Below, in pieces: positions 44,875 through 55,030 of a stretch of 64,000 nucleotides of DNA. This DNA is from Nephrocerus scutellatus (lineage: Eukaryota > Arthropoda > Insecta > Diptera > Pipunculidae), in the NCBI GenBank assembly GCA_947095585.1, contig OX352762.1:113738930-113802929 (forward strand), read 5' to 3'. The notes beneath the pieces were generated by a model. That model saw only the letters and a program-made list of their open reading frames with translations, was not told the origin of the DNA and did not search any database. Position numbers and translations under genes: made by a program. Position 1 is the stretch's first letter. Every line of letters begins with the position of its first letter.

Positions 44875-46335
44875 ATGGAAGCACTATCCTTGGATGGTGT
44901 TTATAATTGGTACAATGAATTTAAACGCGAACGACGTTCACTCAAAGACGAGCCTCGTGAAGGTCGTCCAAAAACAGTTGTTGTGCCAGAAAGCATCGAT
45001 GCTGTGAGAAAACTGATTGAAGACGATTGTCATGTGACTTATCTGGAAATCGAGGCTTGCCTAGGCATTAGTACGATCTTACATGAACATTTAAGGATGT
45101 GGAAGCTATGTGCACGTTGGATTCCACATTTTTTGACAGACGCACAAAAAAAAAGGTTCGTGTCGATTGGTGCCGCCAAATGCTTGAAAAATTCGTTGAA
45201 GGTACTTCCAAAAACGTATACAAGATCGTGACAGGTGACGAGTCATGGATATTTGCGTATGTGCCGGAAAGAAAAGGATAACCGACTGTTTGGATCCAGA
45301 AAATCCAACAAAAGTTGTGCGAGCTCGGAGCGTTGGGAAGTAAATGGGTGTGTTTCTTCACGAAAACCGGTCATGTGGCTACTGTGGCTCTTGAAAATCA
45401 AAAGACAGTCAATGCATCTTGGTATACGACCAGTCGTTTGCCTGAGGTTTTCAACAAATTGAGAGAAAACAAACCCAAAACTCCTTTCCTCTCTTAACGA
45501 GATTCGTGATCAGTTTAATATAAGGATCATTTGGGTCCCGGGCCACACAGATGTTGAGGGGAACTGTAGGGCGGACAAGTTAGCTAGACGTGGTACGACT
45601 CTCCAGGTGCTACCGGAAAGGGCAGAGGTAGGGAGTCCTATCGCGAAACTGAAACTTGAGATTCGGAAAGAGGCAGAAACAATAACAAATGTAAGGTGGG
45701 AAAACACCGACACTTGTAATATTTCAAGACAGGTCTGGCCGAAGCTGGACTTAAAGGGCTCAACTGCGCTTATTTCCCTACAAAGACGTGAACTAAGAAC
45801 AATTGTTGGAATAATGACAGGACACTGCCTTCTAGGGAAACACGCCAGAAGTATGGGTGTCGAAAATAATGACTTCTGCAAAAGCTGCATGGACGAGAAG
45901 GAGGAGGAAACCATAGAGCATCTTCTCTGGTCCGGCACGAATGCACAGAATGCACAAACACTTAGGTAAGCGATTAATGAATAACCTATCAGATCTCGAG
46001 GAAACGGCAAAGTGCGACATATACTTCGATTCATTAAGAGCTCTGAATGGATCTTCTAAAAAGAGGAAAGGTATAAGATCCTGTGGTAACACAAAGGACC
46101 GCAAATGGTCTAAGTGAGCATTAGCTGCCACCGCAACCTAACCTAACCTAACCCAAAACTGCGAATCGTTTTGCATCACGATAATGCGAGCTCACATACA
46201 TCACATCAAACCATCTAGTATTTAAGAACTCAAACGATCGAATTGATGGCTCATCCGCTGTACAGCCCCGACTTGGTACCCAATGACTTCTTCCTGTTCC
46301 CAACAATCAAAGATAAGATACGTGGACAACGATTG
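44875..46335 (+). mobile_element. Mariner transposase, split by a LINE
   Basis: The first part (44875-45231) reads YNWYNEFKRERRSLKDEPRE and GRPKTVVVPESIDAVRKLI, the DNA-binding end. The second (45099-45281) reads FVEGTSKNVYKIVTGDESWI with the first catalytic D. GSKWVCFFTKTGHVATVALE follows. After the LINE at 45483-46149 it continues LRIVLHHDNASSHTSHQTI (second D) and YSPDLVPNDFFLFPTIKDKI (third D). The D,D34D layout and SETMAR-like wording are clear. There are several frameshifts and a stop. A 3' terminal repeat is not visible; a LINE A tail lies just after it. Confidence 0.88.
45483..46149 (+). mobile_element. I-like LINE, 5'-truncated, CCTAA tail, in mariner
   Basis: Flanked by AACCCAAAACT at 45472-45482 and 46150-46160. 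It encodes NIRIIWVPGHTDVEGNCRAD (RNase H histidine and GNC-AD), KLARRGTTLQVLPERAEVGS, then WPKLDLKGSTALISLQRREL and VENNDFCKSCMDEKEEETIE, the C-terminal knuckle. The frame 45607-45969 is open for 120 codons. The 3' end carries AACCT repeats at 46135-46149. Clean target duplication and open frame suggest a fairly young insertion. Confidence 0.9.
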
Positions 46336-46356
46336 GACAACGATGACCAGCCAGCC

Positions 46357-46463
46357 AGTTAATATCATCATCATCATATTTGGCTCTACAACCGGGGTCC
46401 GGTCCTGGCCTCCCGCAAAAAGTCTCTCCACCGGTCCCGATTTCGAGCCGATGTCATCCAGTT
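46357..46463 (-). mobile_element. LINE A 3' end, very short
   Basis: Reversed ATG tail (ATCATCATCATCATATTTGG), then GGGGTCCGGTCCTGGCCTCC and CCGATTTCGAGCCGATGTCA. It is a 107-bp 5'-truncated insertion at the mariner's 3' side, matching the same end at 33968. Confidence 0.85.
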
Positions 46464-46474
46464 AAACAAAAAAC

Positions 46475-46773
46475 TCTTGGTTTTTTAAATTCTCTAATTT
46501 TATTGAAACTTTGCACGCATATGTATTTCCGATGACAACACTATCTATTAAAAGTTTCCATTGATCGGGCCTCTGAGTAGGGGGCACCCATAAGGTTTTT
46601 TTTTTTATAAATTCATGACATTAACCGATTAAACGATTTTTATGAAATTTTCAATGTAAATTATTGGCAGGTGGGAGAAAGTTATAGGCTATAGTACACC
46701 CCCAACCGGCTGTGGAACCGAGGAAGGCGGATTTTCATGTATGCTGGTAGCGAAGCGCTTGAGAACAGCTAGT
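46475..46773 (+). mobile_element. Helitron-like non-autonomous element
   Basis: The 3' end has a small hairpin AGCGAAGCGCT followed 14 bases later by terminal CAGCTAGT, the pattern of Helitron ends. The body (ATTTTATTGAAACTTTGCAC, GTATTTCCGATGACAACACT, GATCGGGCC, then ATTCATGACA) matches 54890-55020. No coding part. Confidence 0.5.
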
Positions 46774-47990
46774 TAAACATAAATTGAAGTGTGATATAAA
46801 TCGGGGTTCGGATTTTAATATTAATTCGCTTTGTTTGGGCCAGACGCTGGCTAGGCCTGATGATTAGTGGAAACTATTATAAAACGCTGAATGTAATGCG
46901 TTGATGTAGCTTTCGTTGTTGCCAGCAAATTGGTGCATTGCTCGTCGACGGATCATACGTTCATCCACGCGCTCACTCGAAAATCGTACAACAAAAGCTC
47001 CAATCAGTGGTGGCATTAAGCACAGAGTCCAACCCGCTGTGCAACTACACATTATTCGCATTCAGCCAGAGTCGTCAACGACAACGAAACGGGGCAAAAA
47101 AAACCATCAGCGTTTGTTGTTTTGCATGCATAAACACTAAAAAGGATGTGCTGCTGGTTGATGTGCTCCTGCGAGTAACGATCTCACCAAGCGGATGGGT
47201 CTTCTCTTGCTTTTGATGCTGTGTTTGTTTGTTGCTGTTGCTGTTGTGGTGGTTGGTTGGTAAATGCAAAAATATTGTTGTCAACCTTTAGTCTACACAG
47301 ATATGTATGTGTATGTTACATGCGAATGCGACAGTAAATTGCTTTATTTTGCTGGATTACACACTGCAGTGCTATTCGTTAAAATACCGTCATAAAGTTG
47401 AAATATCCCCAGAAGGGATCACAACCGACAACATTTGCATAGTTGCCTGTTGTTGGACCGATTAGTATTTTCCATACCATTCTTCATACCCATACGTACG
47501 AGTACCTACGTATTGTAAGGGCAATGTCTATGAAAGCGAAAAAAAAATAAAGATTTCGTTTGGCTCGCAATCGAAAGAACTCCTTGTTGATGTTCGTTGT
47601 TGGATTTTGTGAACTCGTTTTTGCATGCGAACGGTCTGGCGGCAGCGTACATATTGATTACTCTTCCTATGTAGTAAAAAGTTAAGAACATTCACTGGAT
47701 TTGGTCAAAAGGCGAGTTTGACAGACCAACTCAAAAAAGATGGGTCAGTAAACAAAAATCTTAATTTTACAGAAGAAAAGGATGTGTGCCAAATGAGAGA
47801 AACTCGGCTTGGAAAACACCCATACAGAGCTCGAAGCTAATCATAGAAAAGAAAAGATTCTATAAAAATACAAAATACGAAATTCCTGATTTTTTCACCA
47901 TTATTGGTTCCACCTTTTCGATACATTCGGCATCATAATTCAATAGCAAAATCTAGGACACAACAACAAACAACAAATATTAGCACAGCG
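46774..47990. other. Non-coding
   Basis: Includes GTTGCTGTTGCTGTTG near 47230. No exon is supported; the overlapping frames at 46864-47284 look fortuitous. Confidence 0.35.
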
Positions 47991-47995
47991 TGATA

Positions 47996-48560
47996 TTAAG
48001 CTTTGGATGAGAAAAATAGGAGGTATTTATGTGTTTTCAATGCCTGTGGATGGTAGCAACGTGGGAAAACAGAGCTTGGTAGAGCGTTCCACACACGTGT
48101 TATACGGCTGAAGAACGAATATCTGAACTTAACTGTACGTCCGAAGATGAGCTTGAGCGCTTGAGGGTAATTTGATGAGCATTTAAAGCGCCACAAGTAT
48201 TACTGTTGAATTCAAGGAGAGGTCGCATACAAGTGGCTATTTCTCTTGAGCACCGCTCAAGCACTGTTCAAGCGATTCGATTTTTTTCGCGATGTTTACG
48301 TCACCAATAAGTTTTATCGCGTGGTTCTGAATTCTGTCTTTTAGATGCAATGCGGTCTTTGGGGCACCCGCCCAGACAATACAGTTGTATTTAAGTGTAT
48401 GCCTTGTAAATAGTAGCCAGGATTGAGGGAGTGAAGTAAATCTTGCAACGTTTAAGTAAACCTAGCATTTCGCAGCATTCTTAGCGATGGTGACTGATGG
48501 TGTTGACGCACATACGAGTTTTTCAGTTTCTTTAATGCAGGATTCATTCATGGATAATGG
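47996..48560 (-). mobile_element. CR1-like LINE C-terminal part
   Basis: Minus translation of 48180-48500 gives AKNAAKCLGLLKRCKIYFTP, SILATIYKAY, and WAGAPKTALHLKDRIQNHAI-type wording over frameshifts. The end (47996-48196) reads FGRTVKFRYSFFSRITRVWN and ALPSSVFP, the usual FFxRTxxxWNxLP tail of CR1-type LINEs. Confidence 0.72.
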
Positions 48561-48590
48561 TTAGAGGTTTTATCGCTTTTTGCACAAACA

Positions 48591-48890
48591 GTGTTCAGAA
48601 GAAATGTCCAGATGCATCCCTCCCATACTCCAACCCAACTGAAATACTCAACCCAACTGAAATACTCAACCCAACTCGAACCCATTAGGCCTATCTTCGG
48701 ACGTACCAACCAATGCAGAGATTCTTTCTTTAGTCGCACAATAGTTATGTGGAATGAATTCCCAGACTCTGTGTTTCCGCATTTATATGATCTACTACAC
48801 ATTTGCATAGATATCTCACGTTTTCCTCTCATTAATTTCCGAACGCCCAACTCTGTAGTAAGTATTCTAAGCGTGCGAGCCCCTTGAGCG
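48591..48890 (+). mobile_element. CR1-like LINE C-terminus, opposite strand
   Basis: Reads RPIFGRTNQCRDSFFSRTIV then MWNEFPDSVFPHLYDLLHI, the same tail as 47996-48196 but on the plus strand. Within it an 18-bp unit (AACCCAACTGAAATACTC) occurs two and a half times at 48632-48677. Confidence 0.72.
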
Positions 48891-49203
48891 CGTGTTCATT
48901 ATAATATATACATATATATATATATATCAAGAAGAGCGTAGGCGACAAAGATGACCCTAGTGGCACGCCAGTATTGATCTCATGTGAAGGTGAAGAGATG
49001 CCGTGCAATACGTTTACTTTACGGTTCCATAAATAATCCTCAATCCATGCAATGAGAGAGGTGTGTAAGTTGAGCGCACGAATCTTATTAATAAGACAAC
49101 CATGCCATACTTTATCAAAAGCCTTAGAAATATCCAAGAATACAACGTTTGATTCACCTAGGTTTTCAATGCTTCGCTCCCAACAATGAGACATACACAT
49201 CAT
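48891..49203 (-). mobile_element. CR1-like LINE RT fragment
   Basis: Minus translation: VVFLDISKAFDKVWHGCLIN (palm aspartate), KIRALNLHTSLIAWIEDYL, and INTGVPLGSSLSPTLFLIYI (normally GVPQGSxLSPxLF). YADD is not present. It lies head to head with the plus-strand tail just before it. Confidence 0.78.
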
Positions 49204-49414
49204 GAGTTCACCTGAAGAGTGATTTTTTACCCACAGGATACCATATTTATTTCAAAATTTAAACCAAACGTACACCAAAGGGCAAACCATCCATACAAAA
49301 ATTATATGATGAAAAATATAAAATACTGAAACGCTATAAGTAAAGTAATAACACAATTTACGGGCATTTATAACAAATAAAGTTTCATTTATTGGCATTT
49401 AAAAAAAAATTATA
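49204..49414. other. AT-rich spacer
   Basis: Contains AATAAAGTTTCATTTATTGG, which is repeated after the microsatellite at 49801 (AATAAAGTTTCATTTATTAA), so the array is bracketed by a direct repeat. Confidence 0.6.
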
Positions 49415-49790
49415 ATATTATTTATTATTTTTATTATTTATTATTATTATTATTTATTATTATTATTTATTATTATTATTTATTATTATTATTTATTATT
49501 ATTATTTATTATTATTTATTATTATTATTTATTATTATTATTTATTATTATTATTTATTATTATTATTTATAATTATTATTTATTATTATTATTTATTAT
49601 TATTATTTATTATTATTATTTATTATTATTATTTATTATTATTATTTATTATTATTATTTATTATTTTTATTATTTATTATTTTTATTATTTATTATTTT
49701 TATTATTTATTATTTTTATTATTTATTATTTTTATTATTTATTATTTTTATTATTTATTATTTTTATTATTTATTATTATTATTTATTAT
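49415..49790. repeat. TTA/TTTA microsatellite block
   Basis: About 375 bases of TTATTATTATTATTTA-type units, changing near 49660 to TTATTTTTATTATTTA units. Bracketed by copies of AATAAAGTTTCATTTATT. Confidence 0.97.
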
Positions 49791-50745
49791 GTTATTTACA
49801 ATAAATAAAGTTTCATTTATTAACATTTAAAAAAAAGTTATTACAAAAATATCTTATGGACCAAATACAATCGCAGCAGCAACGACTTTGGCTAACACCA
49901 CCCGATATGTGGTAGTGTGGAGCGGGGAGGAGAACGAATGCTACCAATTCTATTTCATAGAAAAAAAATCAATTTTTAAGCGATAATTTAAAAAACAAAA
50001 ACAATTTTCCTAGCGTATCCATTGAGAGAGAAAAGGAGAGAAAAAATTGCATGACAACAGAATATGAAAAATCATTGCCGCTCCTCCATTCATTGAGCTT
50101 TAACGATTTCCTCCGTTTACCTGATCGAAAATGCCACAAACATCCTTACATTAAATTCGAATATAAAATTTAATAGCAAAACGATATTATATATACGAGC
50201 TAATTTTTGTCCATTGGCAATTTCTTTTCATCACACATCACACTTTGTGGCTTGGTGGTGGTTAAATGTTTACATAGCGTTCCTGAGAGGATGAAACCGC
50301 AAATTGACAAAAAAAAAAGCAAACACCAATAGCCTAAGCGATAAAATAAATTTTTACTAACACTTGGAAAAGTAAATAAAGTGAGTCTTTTGCTCCTTCG
50401 ACACTTTTGTAGTATCACGTAAATGTATATAGAATGAATAATCCAACGGAAAGGACTTACATTACATATACGCAGAGAATTATTATTTGAACGAATTTGG
50501 TAACAAAATGTGTGAATGTATGAGCTGGTCTTGGGGGTGGGAGCACCGTAATAATTCTCGTTTAGGTGGGCGCGTAAAAACGAAATTGTGCGGAGGACAG
50601 AGGACTGCATAAATAAATCGAAATGTCTCCAAAAAGCTACATCCCCACACTCCGCCCCATCCACGAACAATATGTGTGTTTTATGGTATGGTAAGAACAT
50701 AACCAGTGAATAACGAAAAACTATAATAATAATTTAAGAACTGTC
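49791..50745 (-). other. Probable 3' UTR and flank of the minus-strand host gene
   Basis: This follows the stop at 50746-50748 when read on the minus strand. TTAATAAATGAAAC on the minus strand near 49815 could serve as a polyadenylation signal. The 166-codon minus frame at 50200-50700 has no recognisable domain and is probably chance. Confidence 0.35.
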
Positions 50746-50852
50746 TCATAAAAATCTACGATGTATCCTTCTTTGTGGTGATGTTAAAGTTGGGTCACCA
50801 TAAACTGGCCATTCGTTGCCAGCACTGCTACCGGCTCCTCCAGCGCCTCTAT
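50746..50852 (-). CDS. Host gene, terminal coding exon
   Basis: Minus strand: acceptor TCTATTGCAG then ATAGAGGCGCTGG. It completes a codon split after one base in the previous exon (G+AT = Asp), reads DRGAGGAGSSAGNEWPVYGD then PTLTSPQRRIHRRFL and stops at TGA 50746-50748. The Gly/Ser-rich start and basic end look like a disordered protein tail. Phase fits the exon at 51111-51233 exactly, with a 258-nt intron between. Name and function unknown. Confidence 0.75.
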
Positions 50853-51110
50853 CTGCAATAGAGAGATGGTTAGGATGAAAAATAAAAGACAGCCGTTTAA
50901 CGAGGATGGTAACATCCTCGAACAACAACAACAGCAACAGCAATCAACAGAAATCTTAATTACAAAAATTATTAACACCGGCCGAGGTTGCAAACGTTCC
51001 CTGTTGCTGTTCATTTTTATGACTAGAAAATTTTTGATTCTCCGGACACTTGGGATTAGGTACTCTGACTGGGCACCCTAATCGTTGCCTAATTGCATTA
51101 CAAAACTTAC
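50853..51110 (-). other. 258-nt intron of the host gene
   Basis: Begins GTAAGTTTTG and ends TTGCAG on the minus strand. Contains a CTGTTGCTGTTGTTGTTG run (50925-50945). Confidence 0.7.
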
Positions 51111-51233
51111 CGTAATATGGCGATAGATTGGGATACAATAGTCCCAGTTGAGGACTGCTCGGGCTATGACTCAATGATCGCTGTCCACTGGTATTAGAGA
51201 CATTAGATGTGTTATTCATCGATGTTGAAAATA
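51111..51233 (-). CDS. Host gene, penultimate coding exon
   Basis: Minus strand: acceptor GTCTCTTTTAG, 123 nt, donor ACG|GTAAGTTTTG. It begins with two bases completing a Val codon from the microexon and reads FSTSMNNTSNVSNTSGQRSL then SHSPSSPQLGLLYPNLSPYY. It is Ser/Asn/Pro-rich and low in structure, suggesting a regulatory tail with possible phosphorylation sites (SHSPSSP). No domain recognised. Confidence 0.78.
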
Positions 51234-51603
51234 CTAAAAGAGACAAAGAAACGATAAAAGGGAGTTTAAAAATAATTCCATTAAATTCAAAAAGGGAAAA
51301 AGCCAATAGAAGCGAAAAAACCCAAACAGAAAAACAAGCTGCTACTATGTAAATCGTCGCAGCTAAGCCTGCCTGGATTGTAAAGTATTGCTCTATAGGT
51401 CAATCCTAAAACGATGGTTTTTATGGTTTTCAACTATGGGGTACTTATGCTTCTTCGAACGTGGACTGGAGCACCGTGGTTTGTAAACAACTCCAACATT
51501 CACAGAGACCTCGAAGTTACCACAATCCAAGAAGAAATTTCATCACAATGCATCCCGCTACTCTATACGGTTCAGAAGACATCACAACGCTTTCGCAACT
51601 AAC

Positions 51604-51779
51604 TTGCTAAGTCTTATTTTTTATTTTTTTTTTTATTTTTTTTTTATTTTTTTATTTTTTTTTTATTTTTTTTTTATTTTTTTTTATTTTTTTTTTATTT
51701 TTTTTATTTTTTTTTTATCTTTTTTTTATTTTTTTTTTTTTCATTTTTTTTTATTTTTTTTTATTTTTTATTTTTTGTT
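51604..51779. repeat. Poly-T block with A interruptions
   Basis: T8-T10 runs separated by single A over about 170 bases. The Phe/Ile/Leu frame through it is not a gene. It lies in the intron between the microexon and the penultimate exon. Confidence 0.97.
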
Positions 51780-52020
51780 TAAATTTCTTTTGCACTTAAC
51801 AGATTTCTTCTAAGCGCTATACTTTTTGAGTAATTTTTTATGTCTGTCTAAGTAAACTGTCACTTCCGGCTGTCAGATTTCCGTCTGGCCCCTCACAATT
51901 TATGTAAAAAGCTTAAATATGAATTTTCATCCCGATAAGTTCAGCCGTCTGGGCTGTAGTGTGGACACAGACAGACAGACATACAGACGGATATACAGAC
52001 AGAGATTTTTTAATTTTCTC
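51780..52020. mobile_element. Dispersed repeat ending in GACAGACA motifs
   Basis: AACAGATTTCTTCTAAGCGC and AAACTGTCACTTCCG match 41880-41970. It continues with TCATCCCGATAAGTTCAGCC and then an ACAGACAGACAGACAT run, wording often seen at the ends of insect LINE- or Helitron-related repeats. The exact type is uncertain. Confidence 0.5.
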
Positions 52021-52805
52021 TTTTTCTGACTCAGGAGATTATGGGTTATGGGTAAATCTGCAAAAATCCCGAATTCGAAAATGTTCATGATTAATATACT
52101 CCCTTTTATTATGTAAAAGACAGTAAAATTAACATAATAAAAAAAGTATTTAATAAAAAGCATAGATATGCATATGTATGTACTTAAAATTTATATAAAA
52201 GGCAATCTACTGGTTTGTTTTTAAATCATAGGCTATGACAATTTTTTTTTAATGATTTGCTTGAAAATTAGACAGCTCGTCAGTCTGATATTCTGCGGCA
52301 CGAAAAAATCATGTTTTCATTTGAGGAGCGATTCGAAATATCGAAAATATGAGGAATCCTTTCTATATTTCCAAAGAATAAAACACAAGGTTTGGCATGA
52401 AGCAATGTAAATTTCGTTCGGATTGCTCAAAATTTGGAGGAAATGCGAATCGTATTAAATTACAATCAGATATGTTAATGACAGCATTCAGCGCTTTATT
52501 CTAAAGGCTCACCCGAAATGGATCTTCAGAAAGAATCCGGACAGTGAAACAATACAAAAAGAGATAGAGAGAAGGAGAAAGAGTGAGAAAGATATATAGA
52601 GAGATAGATACATATATTTAGAGAGAACTGTTACCAATGGCAGCAAACATTTGTAGTGTCAGATGCATAAGTCACGAGAAAGCAAATTTTATTTGACTGC
52701 TGACTAAGCTATTTTTGAGCCAGAACTTAAGTGTTACTCCTTTTACTTTTGGTGTTTTCATTAATTTTTTCTTAGAAGCAGATTGTTTAGAGATAACTGT
52801 AGCGA
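52021..52805. other. Intronic spacer
   Basis: A purine-rich GAGA-type patch at 52555-52628 is the only notable feature. Confidence 0.4.
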
Positions 52806-53000
52806 GTGGGCGTCGTGGCTCAGTGGAAATGCGCGTGGCTACTGAGCAGGAGGTTCGTAGTTCGAATCCCAGTAACACCAAAAGTATTTTTCACGGTATC
52901 CCACCTCTTGGGAATGGGTGAGAAACGTTCCGAGAGTAATAACTTGGTCACAGAAAGCTTCTCAATTCGCCGTTTAACTTTAGCGTCGGTTAAACCCTAA
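52806..53000 (+). mobile_element. tRNA-derived SINE, 3'-truncated
   Basis: The head GGGCGTCGTGGCTCAGTGGA (A box) and GTTCGAATCCCAGTAACACC (B box) is followed by the family body (GAGAGTAATAACTTGGTCAC, AATTCGCCG). It ends near 53000 without the ATT tail. It sits in the host-gene intron, antisense to the gene. Confidence 0.85.
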
Positions 53001-53889
53001 ATCAAGTAAGGAATTTGTTATAAATTAAATTTGGCAATATTTGCAATTTAGAAGAAAATTAAATTTTCGTGCCAAGTATATTTTCCCAGCACCATTCCTT
53101 TGCAGTTTGGGCAAATCGCCCGATTATCTGGGGCTGTCCATCTGTCTGTCTTCATTTCAATTAGTTAGGGGCGAAGAATTTGTTTCGACTCAAAACTTAC
53201 ACAACCAGGTGTGGTGAGGGGGGGACTTAATCGCTCTCAACGACAAGCTCCTCTTTGGTCAATTATTCTATGTACACATCGTGGTAAGCGACCGAGGTGT
53301 CAGACCGATTAACTGACAAATGAGCGGACGACAGATACGAGTATGTGAACAGTAAATACGTTTCGCCGGCTGCTGGGTGGTGTGCGGACAAAAAAAACAT
53401 ACAAAAGAGGAAGAAGAAACAAACTACTCTCCTTTGCAAACCGTTGTCGCCGAACATGCAGAAGAAATCCTTTGTGGCCGTTATCGTTGTCGTCGAGGAC
53501 GAAACACAGAGACTGCGATAATACGCCTCTCACCTCCGCCTTCATTAGGAATCTTCATTTTAATCGCGCCATTTGCAACGAAGAAGCCCCACCACCCTTT
53601 CACACGCCGGCCGCAATGGAAATTAATCACAAAGATAAGTGACACTTTTACTCCTAAGTTTTGGTAGAAGGCGGGGTCGTCGTCAGAGGCGCCCAGGACG
53701 ACAAAACAAAAAGCCAACAGCAGCAGCAAAGGACAAAGCATAGACTAACAAACGCGGAGCGAACGTCGCGTCGGCGGGGAAGTCGCTGAAAAACTTAGCG
53801 CTGGACGGAATATTCGACTATGCAGATAGCTACGAGTATTTATGTGCACCTTTAACCTGAGAGATATGGAAATTGTTAATTAAACTTAC
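53001..53889. other. Intronic; GC-richer patch of unknown role
   Basis: 53260-53800 is richer in GC than its surroundings, with open frames on both strands and CG-rich stretches (GTCGCGTCGGCGGGGAAGTC). It could be an alternative first exon or promoter of the minus-strand gene, but no ATG with a clear donor was found. Confidence 0.25.
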
Positions 53890-53920
53890 CTTCAGAGTTG
53901 ATATCCGCTTTGTTGCGATG
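53890..53920 (-). CDS. Host gene, 31-nt microexon
   Basis: Minus strand: acceptor TTTTTATTCTGTTACCAG, exon encoding HRNKADINSE plus one base, donor G|GTAAGTTTA. It accepts phase 0 from the exon ending at 63013 and hands over phase 1 to the exon at 51233, so all frames stay open. Skipping it would give a different frame downstream. Both splice sites are near consensus, but a 31-nt exon can arise by chance. Confidence 0.6.
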
Positions 53921-54829
53921 CTGGTAACAGAATAAAAACGCTGTAGAATGGAATACAAAATGCAATTAATCAACCTTTTTACTTGGATGGTCTGGTAATA
54001 TGTGTATGTATTAGAATGACATGGCATAGTTGTGCAGATCGTTAGCATTTATTGTCGCACTGTGGGAGTAATTTCTCATTTTAATAAAAAGATTAAAGAT
54101 TTGAATTATACACCTGATTAGAAAAAAAAGTTACAATAAGTGGAAAATTCTGCGATTTTTTTTTTAACTAAAGTTGAATTTAGCGTTTGGTATGATCTTC
54201 CGAAGAGCAACAATTACTGGTTATTGTATTTAAGATACAAGAAAAGTTTTTGTTGCCAATTTCGGTCAATTTAGCTTACTTCAGTTTGCACAACGACAGT
54301 TGTAAATTAAGTGGCATTGAAAAAATGCCACCAGCGCCTGATTTAGTCACAAATACTTACTGGAGTGATTTCTGAGTTAATAACAAAAAAAATCAAATGG
54401 GGGGATATCTATTTTCACCCCCTGCTGTATTTAGAACTAAGATCACTTCACAGCCTACAAAACATGACCGCCTCTAGCTACAGGATGCAGGCCCAATGTC
54501 GATAACTTTTGAAAGAAAATCCTAAAAGTATGAAAAAACGCGTTTATCGACAAACACTATACAAAAAACATTTTTGCTGATGCAGTATTTAAATCTATTC
54601 AATTTTCTACAAATTTACGGTACAATATATCTTCTTTTGTTAATATGAGTAGGACAAAAATCAAGTTTTTAAAATGAATTAAAAAAAAGAATCAGAAGTC
54701 AGCCGAGTATTTGTCACCAAATCAGATGCACCCTGTATATTTGAGAGCAAAAGTGTAGGTACTTTAAGTTTGCATGCAGCAGCCACAGATTTTCTTTTTT
54801 AATTATCTATATTAACTTCGCGTGCGCGT
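53921..54829. other. Intronic spacer
   Basis: Large intron, no repeat with clear family membership recognised before 54830. Confidence 0.4.
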
Positions 54830-55030
54830 GGATTTGTTTGTCTGTCTATTTTTCGTGAAATCTTGCGATCAATTTTTAACCCACTTTCCAAAGCCCGATC
54901 TTATTGAAATTTTGCACAAATCTGTATTTCCGGTGACAACACTTTCTATTAAATTTTGGCAGTGATCGGGCCCCGGGATCAGAGGGCTCTCATATACGAT
55001 TTTTTTTTAAGATCATGACAAATAGCGGCA
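54830..55030 (+). mobile_element. Helitron-like fragment
   Basis: ATTTGTTTGTCTGTCTATTT, then CTTATTGAAATTTTGCACAA and GTATTTCCGGTGACAACACT with ATCGGGCCCCGGGATCAGAG, match 46490-46600. It would be the front part of the same repeat. No terminal CTAGT here. Confidence 0.45.

Noticed and set aside
50200..50700. 166-codon minus-strand frame as a gene
   Set aside because: It lies just after the host stop codon, has no domain or codon bias, and is better read as 3' UTR.
51604..51813. Phe-rich 69-codon frame
   Set aside because: Translation of a poly-T tract.
52806..52880. Possible tRNA gene
   Set aside because: Same SINE family; no acceptor-stem pairing.
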